Below, in pieces: positions 1 to 10,905 of a DNA stretch of 64,000 nucleotides (positions are counted from its first letter, which is position 1; each line of letters starts with the position of its first letter). A program made the translations under genes and the position numbers. A model generated the notes under the pieces. That model saw nothing but the letters and a program-made list of their open reading frames with translations. It searched no databases and was not told the origin of the DNA. The DNA is from Adiantum capillus-veneris. Taxonomy: Eukaryota > Streptophyta > Polypodiopsida > Polypodiales > Pteridaceae. The stretch spans positions 53,027,905 through 53,091,904 of the forward strand of contig CM043962.1 in the NCBI GenBank assembly GCA_014529385.2, read 5' to 3'.

Positions 1-1400
1 ATAATTGGTATTTTTTTACCAATTACGATGATTAATTTTTCCAGATAGTTAATGTATGCATCACAAATTGGCTTTGAGAATTGAGATTCATCACTTAATT
101 AATGCTCAATTGCGGATATTTATCACTCATGAGTAGCCATACAAGCCAAATGACAAATTCAATTGAATTTGAATGAGAAGGGCTATTGGAGACGAGCAAT
201 TGATTTTGCAATTAGTACAAATTGGGTTTGGAAAGGCCAAGGACAATTAGATCACTCATCTTGTGAGCATGCAATATGCAATTAATGGATTGGAAATTGT
301 CTTTTATGCAAAATTGGAAGCAAAATGAGCTAATATGGTGAAAAAAAATTAATGAGAACTTTAAAATTTTGACGTGGAATTGTTTTAAATTCTCATTGAT
401 TTTGCATGATGTGTGAGAATACATAATTTGCATTTCAATGTGCGGGTGCAAAATACTTTGAAACTAGACCAATAAGAAAGAGAGATTGAACAGGGTAGTG
501 CATATGTTCTTAAACATGTATGCTTCCCTCAATTGATTTTAAGATTGGTTCGAAGAATGGAAAACAAGGGGAATTGATTTTGACGATAATGTATCACGAT
601 ATTTTTGCTAGCAATATCTACGGCTTGATTCGTGCCATTTCCAACACCTCTTTGAGTCAATGGTACGTGTGAAGACCCTCTTGAAAAAAGTCAAGGCTCA
701 AAATAGAGGGTAGATTTTTAATAATAGTGTAAAGGACGTTCTCTCTAGCAACCTGCACTTTGCCCTGCCCGCCTTGTCTTGCTGCAGCTTGTCAATATGC
801 GGTTCAGCCCTTAGCTCTACAAAGGTAGCACGCGAGATATTTTTGATGGTCAACACTTGTTTGCATTGGTCTGATGAGGTCGACCGCCTGTAGGTACCGA
901 CTGTTTGCAGCTTATGGACGCCTTCGTCAGGTGCTGCTCACTTATGGCTGAGCTTTGCCACCCTAATCGGTGCTTCTTTTAGGGGTTGGCCATTGGCAAA
1001 ACTGTCACCTGTAGTTGTGTGTTGGAGTTATGTACAGTGGCTAAGCATCCACGGGTTTCTACCTTCTTCTTGATCTCCTCCTCACTACAAGTCTTTCTAG
1101 AACAAAACCAAGAGCTCTAAAACCAGTTGATGGGTTGCAGCTATGGGGGGTGTAGCTGCTGAGGTGCCATGGCTAGGAGTAGGTGCAACAGAGTGAGAAC
1201 AAAAGAGGAGAAAGAGAGAGAGAGCTCGACAGCTCAAAAAAAAATTACATGCTATTATTGGTTTCTTTTGTTTACTTACAATATAAAGCAATGCTTGTTA
1301 TGCAAACTCAAAAGGTAACTGAAGGTTTATTTGCATACTGTAAGAGGTATTCTCACGGGCTTTGAAACCTAACTGGAAACCTAACAGAAAGAGGTGGGAA
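1..1400. other. AT-rich DNA upstream of element A, no gene seen
   Basis: I see no credible coding region here. The first ~600 bases are AT-rich. Bases ~600-1100 are more mixed but broken by stops in all frames. A short GA-rich patch lies near 1205-1225. By position this should be the leader or 5' LTR of element A, but no TGGTATCAGAGC-type primer site and no match to the LTR that starts at 10906 is visible by eye. An aged or unrelated flank is equally possible. Confidence 0.4.
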
Positions 1401-1407
1401 GTGATAA

Positions 1408-2869
1408 TTGCTCAAGATCTTGCCAATCAACTTGAACGTGTTAACGTGTTGCTTTTATAACACATACCAAGAGTTCTTATTAAGAGAAGGTAGGCTAGTG
1501 GGCCAACCCACGCCAGTAAGAGAAATAGTTGAGCAACCATTTAACTTAGACAAGTGTCGTGACTTGGGGTTAAGACATTTATTCTCTCTACCGAGACCAC
1601 GAGCACTAAACTTTTGGGAGGACCCAAATTTTGAAAATCCATCTAATCAAATGGCAGTGCCAGTAGCACAAGCTACGATATGATTGGCAGACTTTACACA
1701 GTTTGTAGGGATTTGGAATGAAGACCCTGATACTCATATTCAAAAAATTGAAGTAACATGCGTAGCAAATCAAATCGTGGATAAGGATCAAAAACTACAT
1801 ATTTTTCCAGCTACCTTTAAGGATGAAACTGCCAGCTGGTATGGAAATGTACCAGCAACAACAAGGGCTACTTACCCTAAGTTGACAACGTCATTTTTAG
1901 TGAAGTTTCACCGTCAAGGATTCCAAGATAGGCTCGCTCAACAGTTAGACTATCTTCATCAGGGAATCAACAAAAGTATTGATCATTACATCCAAAGGAT
2001 GGAGACTATAGTGTAAAAAAGGGGAAATACAACACACAACAAGGATACTAAAAAATGTAGGTTTGTACATGGCTTGCGAGATCCTAACACTCAACAATAT
2101 GTGAGTTTAAGAAGACAGTCAGACTTAGCAGCTGCTAAACAAGAAGCTAGAAATTGGGAAGAGGTACAATTAAGCCAACAGAGAAGAAGAGAATTGTTTA
2201 GTGGGCCTAGTTTGGTTACTACTCCCACTATACCAGTTCCACGAACTTAGGATCATGTTCCTAGTTATGGAGTTACACTACCACAAGTGGTGGTAAATAC
2301 AAATTAGACTCCTTATTATTCCCCAAATCCATACATGACAGCTCTAGCATACATGCTGGAGACTGGTACACCACCACCACCAGCTCTCACAGAAGAGAGG
2401 GTAGTCCAATTGATGACAGTCACAATTGGAAAATTAAAAGAGGAATATTGTGTGCTTTAAGGCCACAGATGAAAGAAGTTTATGTTGCAGCTCAACAAGC
2501 AGCAGGCCTGTCTATGATTGCACCTCCAATGAGATCTAAGGTGTGGTGTGGGAACTGTAATGGCTACGGCCATTTGTCAACTGAGTGTCCAACTGGGTAG
2601 TGCCAGACCTAGCGTGTACATTGTTTTGTACCTTTTGTCTGAAGAATAATCACATGGAAGAAAATTCCTTTGTAAAGCAAGCGCATGAACGCCGTCAAGC
2701 GAGGGCTATGCGAACTAGTTATAACTTTATGGATAGAAGCCATACAACCTATGAGACAGGTCCACCACCAAAAACTTTTATGCAAAGAAGACTGCCTGAA
2801 ACATATATTAGCAGCAGATATAACAACAAAGGCAAGGGTTACCTGTTAGGTTTCAACTATGGTGGGTGA
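1408..2869 (+). pseudogene. Element A gag relic (Ty3/gypsy capsid and zinc knuckles)
   Basis: This is a decayed retrotransposon gag, the structural protein that builds the cytoplasmic particle and binds genomic RNA. A capsid-like domain is readable at about 1684-2010, with the family signature of a Trp in an ASWY context followed by a FLVKFHRQGFQDRL-type helix. The same frame continues past a TAA at 2014-2016 to about 2450 with further stops. After a frame change, a CX2CX4HX4C zinc knuckle (CGNCNGYGHLSTEC) lies at ~2545-2590. A second cysteine cluster at ~2627-2671 has Ser where the last Cys is expected. Stops at 1681-1683 and 2014-2016 and at least two frameshifts make it non-functional. The start is uncertain because the open frame has no ATG at its 5' end. 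The matching protease and RT begin after a ~1.5-kb interruption. Confidence 0.75.
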
Positions 2870-3347
2870 ATTTAAGATGTAGGATCTTATCTTCACGCTT
2901 CACAATCTTAGCATCTTTCTCTTCCACTTGTAGCTTAAGAGTTTCCACTTCATCCTCCGCATGAAACATCCTTTCACGCAATCCACTAGTGGTATGGGAA
3001 AGAAGTTGACATTGATGCAAAGACCATTGTGCACTATCAGCTCCACTAGTTGACAATCGCTTGCAGTAACCAAAAAGACCTTGCTACCCTCTACCTACAT
3101 ATTGTAAGAATGAAGCAAGGCTATTGAATGTTGGGTACACATTGATGCTTGGATCATTAGCGTAGAGGCAACCATGCACCCAAAGGTCCGCATTGGTGTG
3201 ACCTGCAACACGACGTTGTTGTGAAGTTTGCAAGTAATGATGCTTTGAGGGTGCAAAGTCCTTTGGCAACCAAACATGTAGAGAAACCGTTTCCAAACTT
3301 GACAATCTTGCTATGGATGGGAGGTTTGTAATGTTGCCTAGAGCCAT
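2853..3347 (-). pseudogene. Antisense ORF pair of unknown function, coiled-coil end
   Basis: Two minus-strand ORFs, 3347-3084 (87 aa) and 3056-2853 (67 aa), lie in one frame and are separated by a TAG, so together they read as one ~165-residue protein with a single stop. The first half is hydrophobic/aromatic mixed sequence that I do not recognise. The second half has a charged heptad-like stretch (LKLQVEEKDAKIVKREDKIL) typical of a coiled coil. It sits antisense between the gag and protease of element A and is absent from related elements here, so it is probably part of a later insertion. It could be a captured host gene fragment or an accessory antisense ORF of a retroelement. No function is assigned. 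Confidence 0.35.
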
Positions 3348-3430
3348 GGCAAGGAGAATAAAGTTGGCCTCAAGAAAGAGTGGAGAGTTGTAGTAGAGGC
3401 ACGGAGTGAAGATCTATGGGATGGAGATCT

Positions 3431-3695
3431 TCAGGAGAGCTATGAAGTGGAGTGTTGCAGGAGAGCTATGGAGTGGAGAGCCATGGGGGAGAGAGCTGTA
3501 ACAAAGCTATGGAGTGGACCTGCATCAAAGAGAGGGAAGGAGGAAGCTATGGAGTGGAGATCCATGTGGGGTAGAGTTGCAGCAAAGCTATGGAGTGGAC
3601 CTGCAACAAAGAGAGGGAAGGATGAAGCTATGGAGTGGAGAGCTGCAGCAAAGCTATGGAGTGGACCTGCAACAAAGAGAGGGAAGGAGGAAGTG
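3431..3695 (+). repeat. GC-rich minisatellite, ~60-80-bp units
   Basis: Imperfect tandem copies share the core GCTATGGAGTGGA plus a segment AACAAAGAGAGGGAAGGA. Spacing between cores is about 81 bp and then 66 bp, with shorter degenerate copies upstream. The array is open on the plus strand, giving a peptide repeat around AKLWSGPATKRGKEEA. I regard this as incidental to the repeat because no start context or family match is apparent. Confidence 0.6.
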
Positions 3696-4500
3696 TGTAC
3701 TAAAAAGTAAGAGAGAGAAAAGGGAGAGAGAGGAGTGAGAGAGGGAAGGAGGTAGAGTGGGTGCTAAAAAGTAGGAGAGAGAAGAGATAGAGAGGAGTGA
3801 GAGAGAGAGAGGAGTGATTTTGGAGGGAAATAAAAAAGGTAGGAAGTTTCATATTTTGTAGGTCTAGATGTGAGATTTTGAGAGAGAAATTGATTTTTAA
3901 GTATATGTATAGGTTGGGGAGAAGTTTTGAGTAAAAGTGAGGTTTTTTTGATTTTTTTTGAAAAAAATATTTTTTTGGTCTGAGGCTATGAGCGCCCTTG
4001 ATGATGTGACAAAAGAAAGAGGGGGAGGGTAGTTATTGTCATAAGGACCACCACTCTTTTGGGTAGAGAGAGAATGTACCTATCCTCCCTCCTTAGCCTC
4101 TATTTCAACCTACAAAAAGCCTATGAAAGCCTAAAACAAAGCCTATGAGAATACCCTCATTCAATGGCCAGCTTGTCTCCTAAACCACACACATTTTTAG
4201 CCTTAATCCCTTAAAATTAGGGATCCTTACAAGGCCCTTTTGGGGCTCATACTTTTCCTAATGCTATAGATAATTGAAAGTTTCATGTGCAAAAAATTTT
4301 TCTTTGGAGTATATAAAATAATGGAAAGTTTTATGAGTTTGATGTAGCCATTTCAAGCCAAAATTCTATCCATACGGATTGTATTTTGACATGGAGAAAA
4401 ATCCAGTGTTTTCTTTCCCTGATAACCAACCTACGGTAGAAGAAAGGTATAAAAAATTTCTTTCTAGCTTGACAAATAATTACCAAAAGTTTGAAGGAAA
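3696..4500. other. GA-rich low-complexity DNA, no gene
   Basis: Bases 3700-3900 are dominated by GAGAGA and AGAGAGG runs. Bases 3900-4260 are AT-rich with T-runs. A short reading frame with internal stops at ~4380-4500 may be the C-terminal end of gag or the start of the protease region of element A. The stretch looks like the right half of the insertion that separates gag from protease. Confidence 0.35.
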
Positions 4501-4544
4501 ATAAGACACTTTAGTGTCTCAGGACACTTAAGTGTCCAATAACA

Positions 4545-5516
4545 GAACTAGTGTTAATGACTGAACAAACTATGCGAGGGTTAGGATTGAAATAGGTGGA
4601 ACCTACAAACATCATTCTACACCTAGTAGATCAATGACCTGTAAAACCTTTAGGGATTTTACAAGGAGTGGCAGGACTTGAGTTTCATGTGAGTTACTTG
4701 ATAGTTTGACCACATTCATATGGGGCATCTTTCCCAATATTGTTAGGGAGACCTTGGCTTGTACAAGCCAGATGTGTGCAAAGTTGGCATAAAGGAGTGA
4801 TCACTATTGAACCTCGCAATGATAGAGTAGAACTGTGAGTTGTCTCTAAGGAGTTTTTGAGGGAATATAAAAAGCCGACTTTGTCAGAAACGGAAGAGAA
4901 CACAGATTATAGTGGTGATAAATCAGAGAACGAAGAAGTAGCTAAACAACACTTCTCTTTAAATACGGATAAATATTCTCGATTTTTGCACAATGGTTAC
5001 CATATGCAGATAAAAGATGATTCCACTGGGACAATCTCCACATCACATGGTGTTGGTAATTATGCTAGTCACCTAAGAATGGGTGAGTACGAAGTTCATT
5101 ACTCTTTGGGTTATGATTCAGATAAGGATATTGCACAATGGTTGTCCACCTCAGATGAGTGTTTGGCAAACTATTTTAATATAACTTTGGAGGACGACTT
5201 ATATGATATGGATAAGCCTAGAGGAGAATCCGGTGCATTTGTATAAGTAAAGGCTATTTGGGAACAGTTACTAAAAGAACGTGAGTTAGTAGACAAAGCT
5301 ATGGCTCAAATGGACCAGCTAGAAAGAGAAAAAGGGCAGACTATTTTGGAAACTAAGCATAGCAAAGAATTATTGAAGCAATGGGAAGACTATTATGAGC
5401 AGGAAGATATGGAAGAACAAGTAGAGGAATGGGGGATCACTGACGTCCCTGAATTCCAGATTGAGGGCTCTTTAATAACTGAAGTAACACTTGATACCTA
5501 CATGGTAAAATATTGA
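4545..5516 (+). pseudogene. Element A protease end and acidic linker (gypsy pol, 5' part)
   Basis: The plus-strand frame from ~4545 shows the end of a retropepsin-like protease, with the flap/core signature FPILLGRPWL near 4730-4760 that is characteristic of Ty3/gypsy protease C-termini. The catalytic Asp motif upstream is not recognisable. The frame runs into an acidic linker: ORF 4857-5246 (129 aa) and ORF 5301-5516 (71 aa, Glu/Lys-rich, likely coiled coil). Stops at the ORF ends and inside the protease break it. It precedes RT in normal gypsy order (PR-RT-RH-IN). The linker has no family assignment of its own. Confidence 0.6.
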
Positions 5517-5558
5517 TGAATGGTCAACAAAGAATTATGAAACTGCGATTGTACCCTA

Positions 5559-6700
5559 TTGTGGAACACACCTGTGAATGTTGTGAGTGACATGCAGGAT
5601 AAAAAGGAAGAGTATAGATCTCTTCCAAATAAACATGACCTACTTGAAAATGTTGTCTATAAGGAGGAAAAACATCCTCTAATTAGGGCTATGCCACGTA
5701 CACAATCTTCTTTTGTGTCATCAAAAGATAATTTAAATGTTCAATGGGAAGTGTCAGAAGGAAAATTCTTGACATTGGGCAGCCAGTTAAAAGGAGAAGT
5801 GTTGGAGTGTTTCAAAGAAGTACTTACCAAGTATCAAAATGCTTTTGCATGGTCGTATAAAGACCTACGAGGAGTCAAGCCTGAGCTATGTCAACACTAT
5901 ATTGACTTAGAACTTGGAGCTCGACCTATTTGTCAATGTCAACATTGCACCAATTCTGTTTATGCCAAATTGGTCAAGACAAAAATAATGAAACTATTGG
6001 ATGTGGGATTTATTTATGGGGTGGCTTATAGTGATTGGGTTTCCCCAATCATAGTGGTTCCTAAGAAAAATAAGAAAATTTGTATTTGTGTTGATTATAG
6101 GAAACTCAATGGGAAAACTAAGAAAGATCATTTCCCTTTACCCTTTACCAATTAAGTGCTAGATCATGTTGTTGGATATGCCCTTTATTCCTTTATGGAT
6201 GGATTCGGTGTCTATAATCAAAGTCAAATACATGAAGATGATCAATCAAAAACTAATTTTTCTACCAAATGGGGAACGTTTTTTTATCGAGTCATGCCAT
6301 TTGGGCTATGTAGTGCCCCTGCCACATTCCAACATGTTATGATTGCAGCTCACCAGGATTTCCTACAAAAGTGGATGGAAATTTTCTTAGATAATTTTTC
6401 AGTGCAAGGAACTGAAAAGGATATGCTTGAAAAGTGGCCTTAGTATTTGAATGTATCATCAAAATGGGCATCTCTTTAAACCCTGAGAAGTGTGTTTTTG
6501 GGGTAATTAAAGGAATACTACTAGGTCATATTGTCTCTCGGGATGGCATCATGGTGGATGAGAGTAAAGTTAGTAAAATCAAATATTTGCTAGTACCACA
6601 TAACCTTCATCAGTTTTGAGGTTTTCTAGGACATGCAAATTACTATAGAAGATTCATTTTGAACTTTGCTTCAATAGTGGGACCTCTGAAAACTTTGGTT
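5559..6700 (+). pseudogene. Element A reverse transcriptase (inactivated)
   Basis: This is the RNA-dependent DNA polymerase of a Ty3/gypsy element. Visible blocks in order: the finger motif with GFIYGVAYSDWVSPIIVVPKK at ~6009-6066, VDYRKLN, then RVMPFGLCSAPATFQ at ~6291-6336. The catalytic box reads FLDN where FLDD is expected, so one of the paired Asp residues is Asn. The thumb/connection continues to GFLGHANYYRRF at ~6618-6656. An in-frame TAA ends the first ORF at 6155, a frame change occurs near 6430, and a TGA lies at ~6617-6619. It is not functional. The family is identified with high confidence; the lineage is non-chromoviral, judged by the missing chromodomain downstream. Confidence 0.85.
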
Positions 6701-7408
6701 AAAAAGGAAATAGGGTATACATGGACAGAGAAATGCCAAGTTACATTTGAAGACATTAAAGACCGGTTAGTGAAAGCGCCAATTCTAGTGAGTCTTGATT
6801 GGACAAAGGAATTTCATGTCCATGCTGATGCATCTCATACAGTAGTTGGGGTTGTATTGTGTGAGGTTGATGATAAGAAAGTTGATCATCCAATCTATTA
6901 TGCTAGTAGGGTCTTAAGTTACCCTCAGCATAATTACAATATGACTAAGAAAGAATGTAGGTTTATGGTTTTCTCTATTGATACATTTTGGCATTATTTA
7001 TTGGGAAATCATTTTGTATTTTATGTGGATCATGCCACATTAAAATACTTGTTAAATAAACCAAAATTTTTTTACAGATTCATTCGATGTATGTTGCTTT
7101 TAGAAGAGTTTGGTTTTGAGGTAGATGTACGACTAGGCAAGTCACATGTGTTAGCCGATCATCTTTCTAGATGGCATACTGACGATGTAGAGAGGGGAGT
7201 TGATGATGAGTTACCCAATGCTACCTTGTTACTGGTTGAAAGTGATTTACCTTGGTATGCAAACATAGCTAATTTTCTTAGTACGTCTAGTTATCCTCAT
7301 AAAGCGACTAAGCATGCAAAGAAGAAACTACTTCTTCAAGCCCGTCATTATTTGTTGATGGGGGGTTTCTTATATCATTATTTTCCTCGTGAACAAAATT
7401 ATAGATGA
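6659..7408 (+). pseudogene. Element A RNase H domain
   Basis: This 249-residue open frame begins in the RT connection and contains the gypsy RNase H domain, which degrades the RNA of the RNA-DNA hybrid. The first catalytic block FHVHADASHTVVGVVL lies at ~6810-6860, followed by IYYASRVLS and the block around KECRFMVFSIDTF. The expected Glu-Leu pair is replaced by Arg-Phe in that last block. The C-terminal VLADHLSRW motif at ~7147-7175 marks the RNase H/integrase boundary. The frame ends at TGA 7406-7408 just before the integrase zinc-binding region. It was part of a single polyprotein with the RT upstream. Confidence 0.75.
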
Positions 7409-8492
7409 TGCTTAAGGGAGGACAAGATTTATCAAGTTTTAAAGGAATTACAGTATGAGCCTTGTGGAGGCCATTTTGCAGGGGAATTACTTGCATATTG
7501 ATGGAAGGATATTGGTGGCCAACTATTTACAAAGACTCCTTTACACATTGTAAAAGGTGTGATAAATGTCAATGAGCTAGTTGACCCATTGCATAATATG
7601 CAACTTCGTTAACACCAATACTAGCTTTGAAGCCATTTGAGAAATGGAGAATAGATTTTGTAGGACCCATAGATCCTCCATCTCGATATCGTTCTAATCG
7701 ATGTATTTTGGTATTTACAGACTATCTTACCAAGTGGGTTGAACCTCTGAAGATTGATAGAGCCTTAGATGTGGCTAAGTTCCTCTATGAGGATATCATT
7801 ACTGGATTTGGTTGTCCACTAGAGATGGTTAGCGATCGAGGATCTCGTTTCCTTAATGACACTATTTGGGAACTGACTGAATTATATAAAATTAAACATC
7901 GAAAGTCTACACCTTATTATCCACGTGCAAATGGGCAAGTGAAAGTTACCAACAGAATTTTGGGTAACATTTTAATGAAGATGGTGGCTGATAATCACAG
8001 TGATTGGGATGAACAGTTACCTGAATCATTATGGGCTTATTGCACCACTTTTAAGGTAACAACCCAAAATACACCCTTCACTTTAGTTTATGGTGATGAA
8101 GCCATATTTCCAATCAAAAAGGAGATTCCAATCTTAAGGGTTGACTTATCTACTAGACTTGTTGAAGAGGAATCTTTAAAAGATAGGCTGTTTACCTTGA
8201 CCAAACTAGACGAGATGCGCTTGCTAGCCTTACAAAGTCTTGAGGCTATGCAATGGCTACGTAAAGCTTGGCATGATCGCCATATCAAAGTTCAAAAATT
8301 TCAAAGAGACAATAAGGTTTCAATTTATGATAGTCGCTACTATAAATTCCCTGGAAAACTGCAGATATGATGGTTAGGTCCTTTAAAGTACTTTGGGCCT
8401 TCCTTAATGGATCCTTGTTAGTTCAAGACATTGACAAAGAATTAGATCCTTTTAAAGTCAATGGTCTGCTAGTGAAACACTATTTCACTTAG
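7409..8492 (+). pseudogene. Element A integrase (catalytic Glu lost)
   Basis: This gypsy integrase inserts the cDNA into chromosomes. The N-terminal HHCC zinc region at ~7450-7580 is broken by stops. The core is open at 7627-8370: the first Asp lies in WRIDFVGP, the second in VSDRGSRFL, and the third catalytic position reads NGQVKVTN, with Lys where the D,D(35)E Glu belongs. A TGA follows at 8368-8370. The frame continues through a short C-terminal tail (DPFKVNGLLVKHYFT) to a stop at 8492, a tail type common in Athila/Tat-like elements without a chromodomain. Zinc finger and active site are both damaged, so it is inactive. Confidence 0.8.
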
Positions 8493-8776
8493 CTTTTAAA
8501 AAAAACAACATAAGGGCAAAACCATTAAAAAAATCAAAAACAAAAATCAAGTAAAAAGAGGGAAAATTTTTGAGCTGTATTGGAAGTTTGTCTATTTCTT
8601 TCTTGGTTGGAATGAGTGCTAACACTAGTTATTTTATGGCAAGAATTATCGCCGTATTCACCATCACATTTTTTTCCATTCCATCTATTTGGTGAGTCAT
8701 GGACACCTCTATAGACTACTTGTTTTGATGTGTTTAGACCTTTTATTCGTGGTTAGGCATAGAGACTATAGTCTAC

Positions 8777-9162
8777 ATGATAGATGATATACATGAGGTA
8801 GAATGGCTATTACGATGGTGGGACATGGGTTTGACTTGGAGGTGCAAGACTGGGATTATCTATGTTTCTTGCTTGCACTTTTTGGGTATTTTTTTTGAGA
8901 ATGGCCCTATGGAATTTATGGAGATGTTTCTTGACTTAGATGAGGATATAATGATAGACCCCATAGTAGATTTGGAGTTTGTTTTTCTTGATGATGAGGA
9001 TGAGGCGGTACCATTGGGTTTACCTAGGGGATTATATCAGATGTTGTTGCCTAGACAACAAGCAATACTCCAATATGGCCAAGCACAACCCTATGGAGGG
9101 GGATTCAACATGTAGCACCTTTTGGCCTAGCCAATGCACCTGCACTCTTCTATAATATGTAG
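8777..9162 (+). other. Unrecognised 112-aa ORF and a possible RT shred
   Basis: An ORF of 112 codons (8777-9115) is acidic in its second half (DLDEDIMIDP, FLDDEDEAV) and has no recognised domain. Directly after it, the frame from 9115 reads APFGLANAPALF, which resembles the gypsy RT block PFGLTNAPATF. This could be a small RT fragment moved here or a chance match. Support for a real gene is weak. Confidence 0.2.
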
Positions 9163-10600
9163 TGAGAGACTTAGAGGATGATGCAGCAGGACTTTAGGTT
9201 TCCCTAGTTTTGCATACACTTGTTTTAAAAACAAAAAACAAAACACACAAAACCACAAAAATCCAAATAAATAAAAAATTTACAAAATCTAAAAAGAAAT
9301 GTTTTCTTTTATGCTTGATGTTTTGTTTTATTGAAAAGAAAACACTAAAAAATACAAAACCACAAAAAGTTTTAAAAAAAAGCAAAAACAACAAAAATCC
9401 ATAAAAATTAGGAGTAGGATACTGCATTCCATTAGTCGGTGTGTAGTTCTAATCCTTTTGCAGTAAGCAAAGTTAGAGTGTGTGATCAAAAGAAAGAAAG
9501 AAGTAGTTGTGAAGTAAAGAGATGTTAAGCCGTATCTGGGGATGCAATTCAAAGTAAAGCAACAATTTCAAGACAAACTTAGAAAGTCTTTTATTTCCAA
9601 ACTGTTATTTCAAATTGTTAACATCTTTTCATTTTATTGCATGTAAGTAAATGAAGAATTAATAAGTGTGTGGCATAGTTTTATTAAACTGGTTAGATTA
9701 GTAATCTATATGGTTTTGTTAGTAGTCTTTATCTAGAATTATTAATCAAGAATTTTGACCAAACTGGTTAGTGGCTAATAGGGAGTAGTAAAGGTCATTA
9801 ATTAATATAGGCACTATAGCTAATCTAGTGTTGGATAGTACATTTATACCCTTAATGGTAAAAACAAATCTTTGAAGTGTCGTAGATCTCTATGGTTGGG
9901 AGAGACCTTTAAACTCTAGATTATGGCTGGTATGTTAAATATTACACTTGTGATGAGCTTGGGGAGAGAAACTTATATGTTACATGTTGTGTACCCATCG
10001 CCATGGGAGCTTGGTAGGTGGGTGGAGTCAGCTTTGTCTCTAGTGACAGAGCCACGAGCCGTAGCCAAGTTTTATATGGGTTGGTAAGTGAATGTGAATG
10101 GATACTCTTGCTCGACGTAGCAGTGAGTGTGGAATGTATGATTAAAAAGAAAAAAATATAAATTTCAAGTCCGGTGTGACTTGCAAAAACAAAAGAATGA
10201 ATGCATGAAAAATTAAAAATAAAAAACAATGGGAATTAAAAATGAAAATGAGAAGGGTAATGAAATTTCAGGCTATGACTTCCACGTAGTTGTCATATTG
10301 GTATACTCCCTATAATATAGGGGTTAACAGGTTTTACCTCTATAGAGCTCTGTTACCATGGAAGGGAATTGTTCTTGTTATTGATGGTGATAAATCATTT
10401 TTTGGACTAGGATAGTTTGTAGTTATTCTATGAATTAATCTCTTTTATTATTTACTGCTTAGTTGCCTATTGGGGAAGTTAGAATTTTTTACTGGTAAAT
10501 CTTTATAGAAGTTGTTAGTGTGAGTATATAGATTTACTAGTGCTAGTTGGTTTATTCTACTATGTTTACTACTTATTAATTTATCATTGACTATGTTATT
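9163..10600. other. AT-rich 3' region of element A, no gene
   Basis: Long A-rich and T-rich runs occur at ~9220-9400, with scattered ORFs that look like composition artefacts. No domain, RNA gene or clear repeat was found. It may be the long 3' untranslated region of element A or older intergenic DNA. Confidence 0.35.
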
Positions 10601-10704
10601 ATTTGACTAAAATGTTGAAAAAGTATGATGTTGTAATTATTAAATGAGAATAATTTGACTAAAATGGTGAAAAAGTATGATGTTGTAATTATTAAATGAA
10701 AATA
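10601..10704. repeat. Tandem duplication, 52-bp unit, two copies
   Basis: The segment starting ATTTGACTAAAAT at 10601 recurs at 10653 with only a few mismatches, so the period is 52 bp. It is AT-rich and non-coding. Confidence 0.8.
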
Positions 10705-10892
10705 GACCTACTCCAATCAGTTTTGGTGTGTTGTGTTTCAGGCTATTATGCTCACGAGGTTGTTTGCAGTTAAGGAGGGGAGCCAATTATTTTTCAAATT
10801 GTAGCTGTAAAGATGGGAGTTGCAGCAATTTAAAGAAGTTCATTTCCAGTGTTGAAGATATTTCTTGTTCGTCGAGGATGACTTCATGTTTC

Positions 10893-10905
10893 AGTAGGGG
10901 AGGAA
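10893..10905 (+). promoter_or_regulatory. Polypurine tract of a chromovirus-type element
   Basis: AGTAGGGGAGGAA directly precedes a TG dinucleotide that fits an LTR start. Just upstream, TCGAGGATGACTTCATG matches the usual 3' end of plant chromoviruses, and element B has a very similar TCGAGGACGACTATG before its own tract. This is where plus-strand cDNA synthesis would be primed. Confidence 0.55.

Noticed and set aside
9194-9552. Phe-rich minus-strand ORFs resembling transmembrane segments
   Set aside because: They are the reverse of A-rich runs, with no supporting feature.
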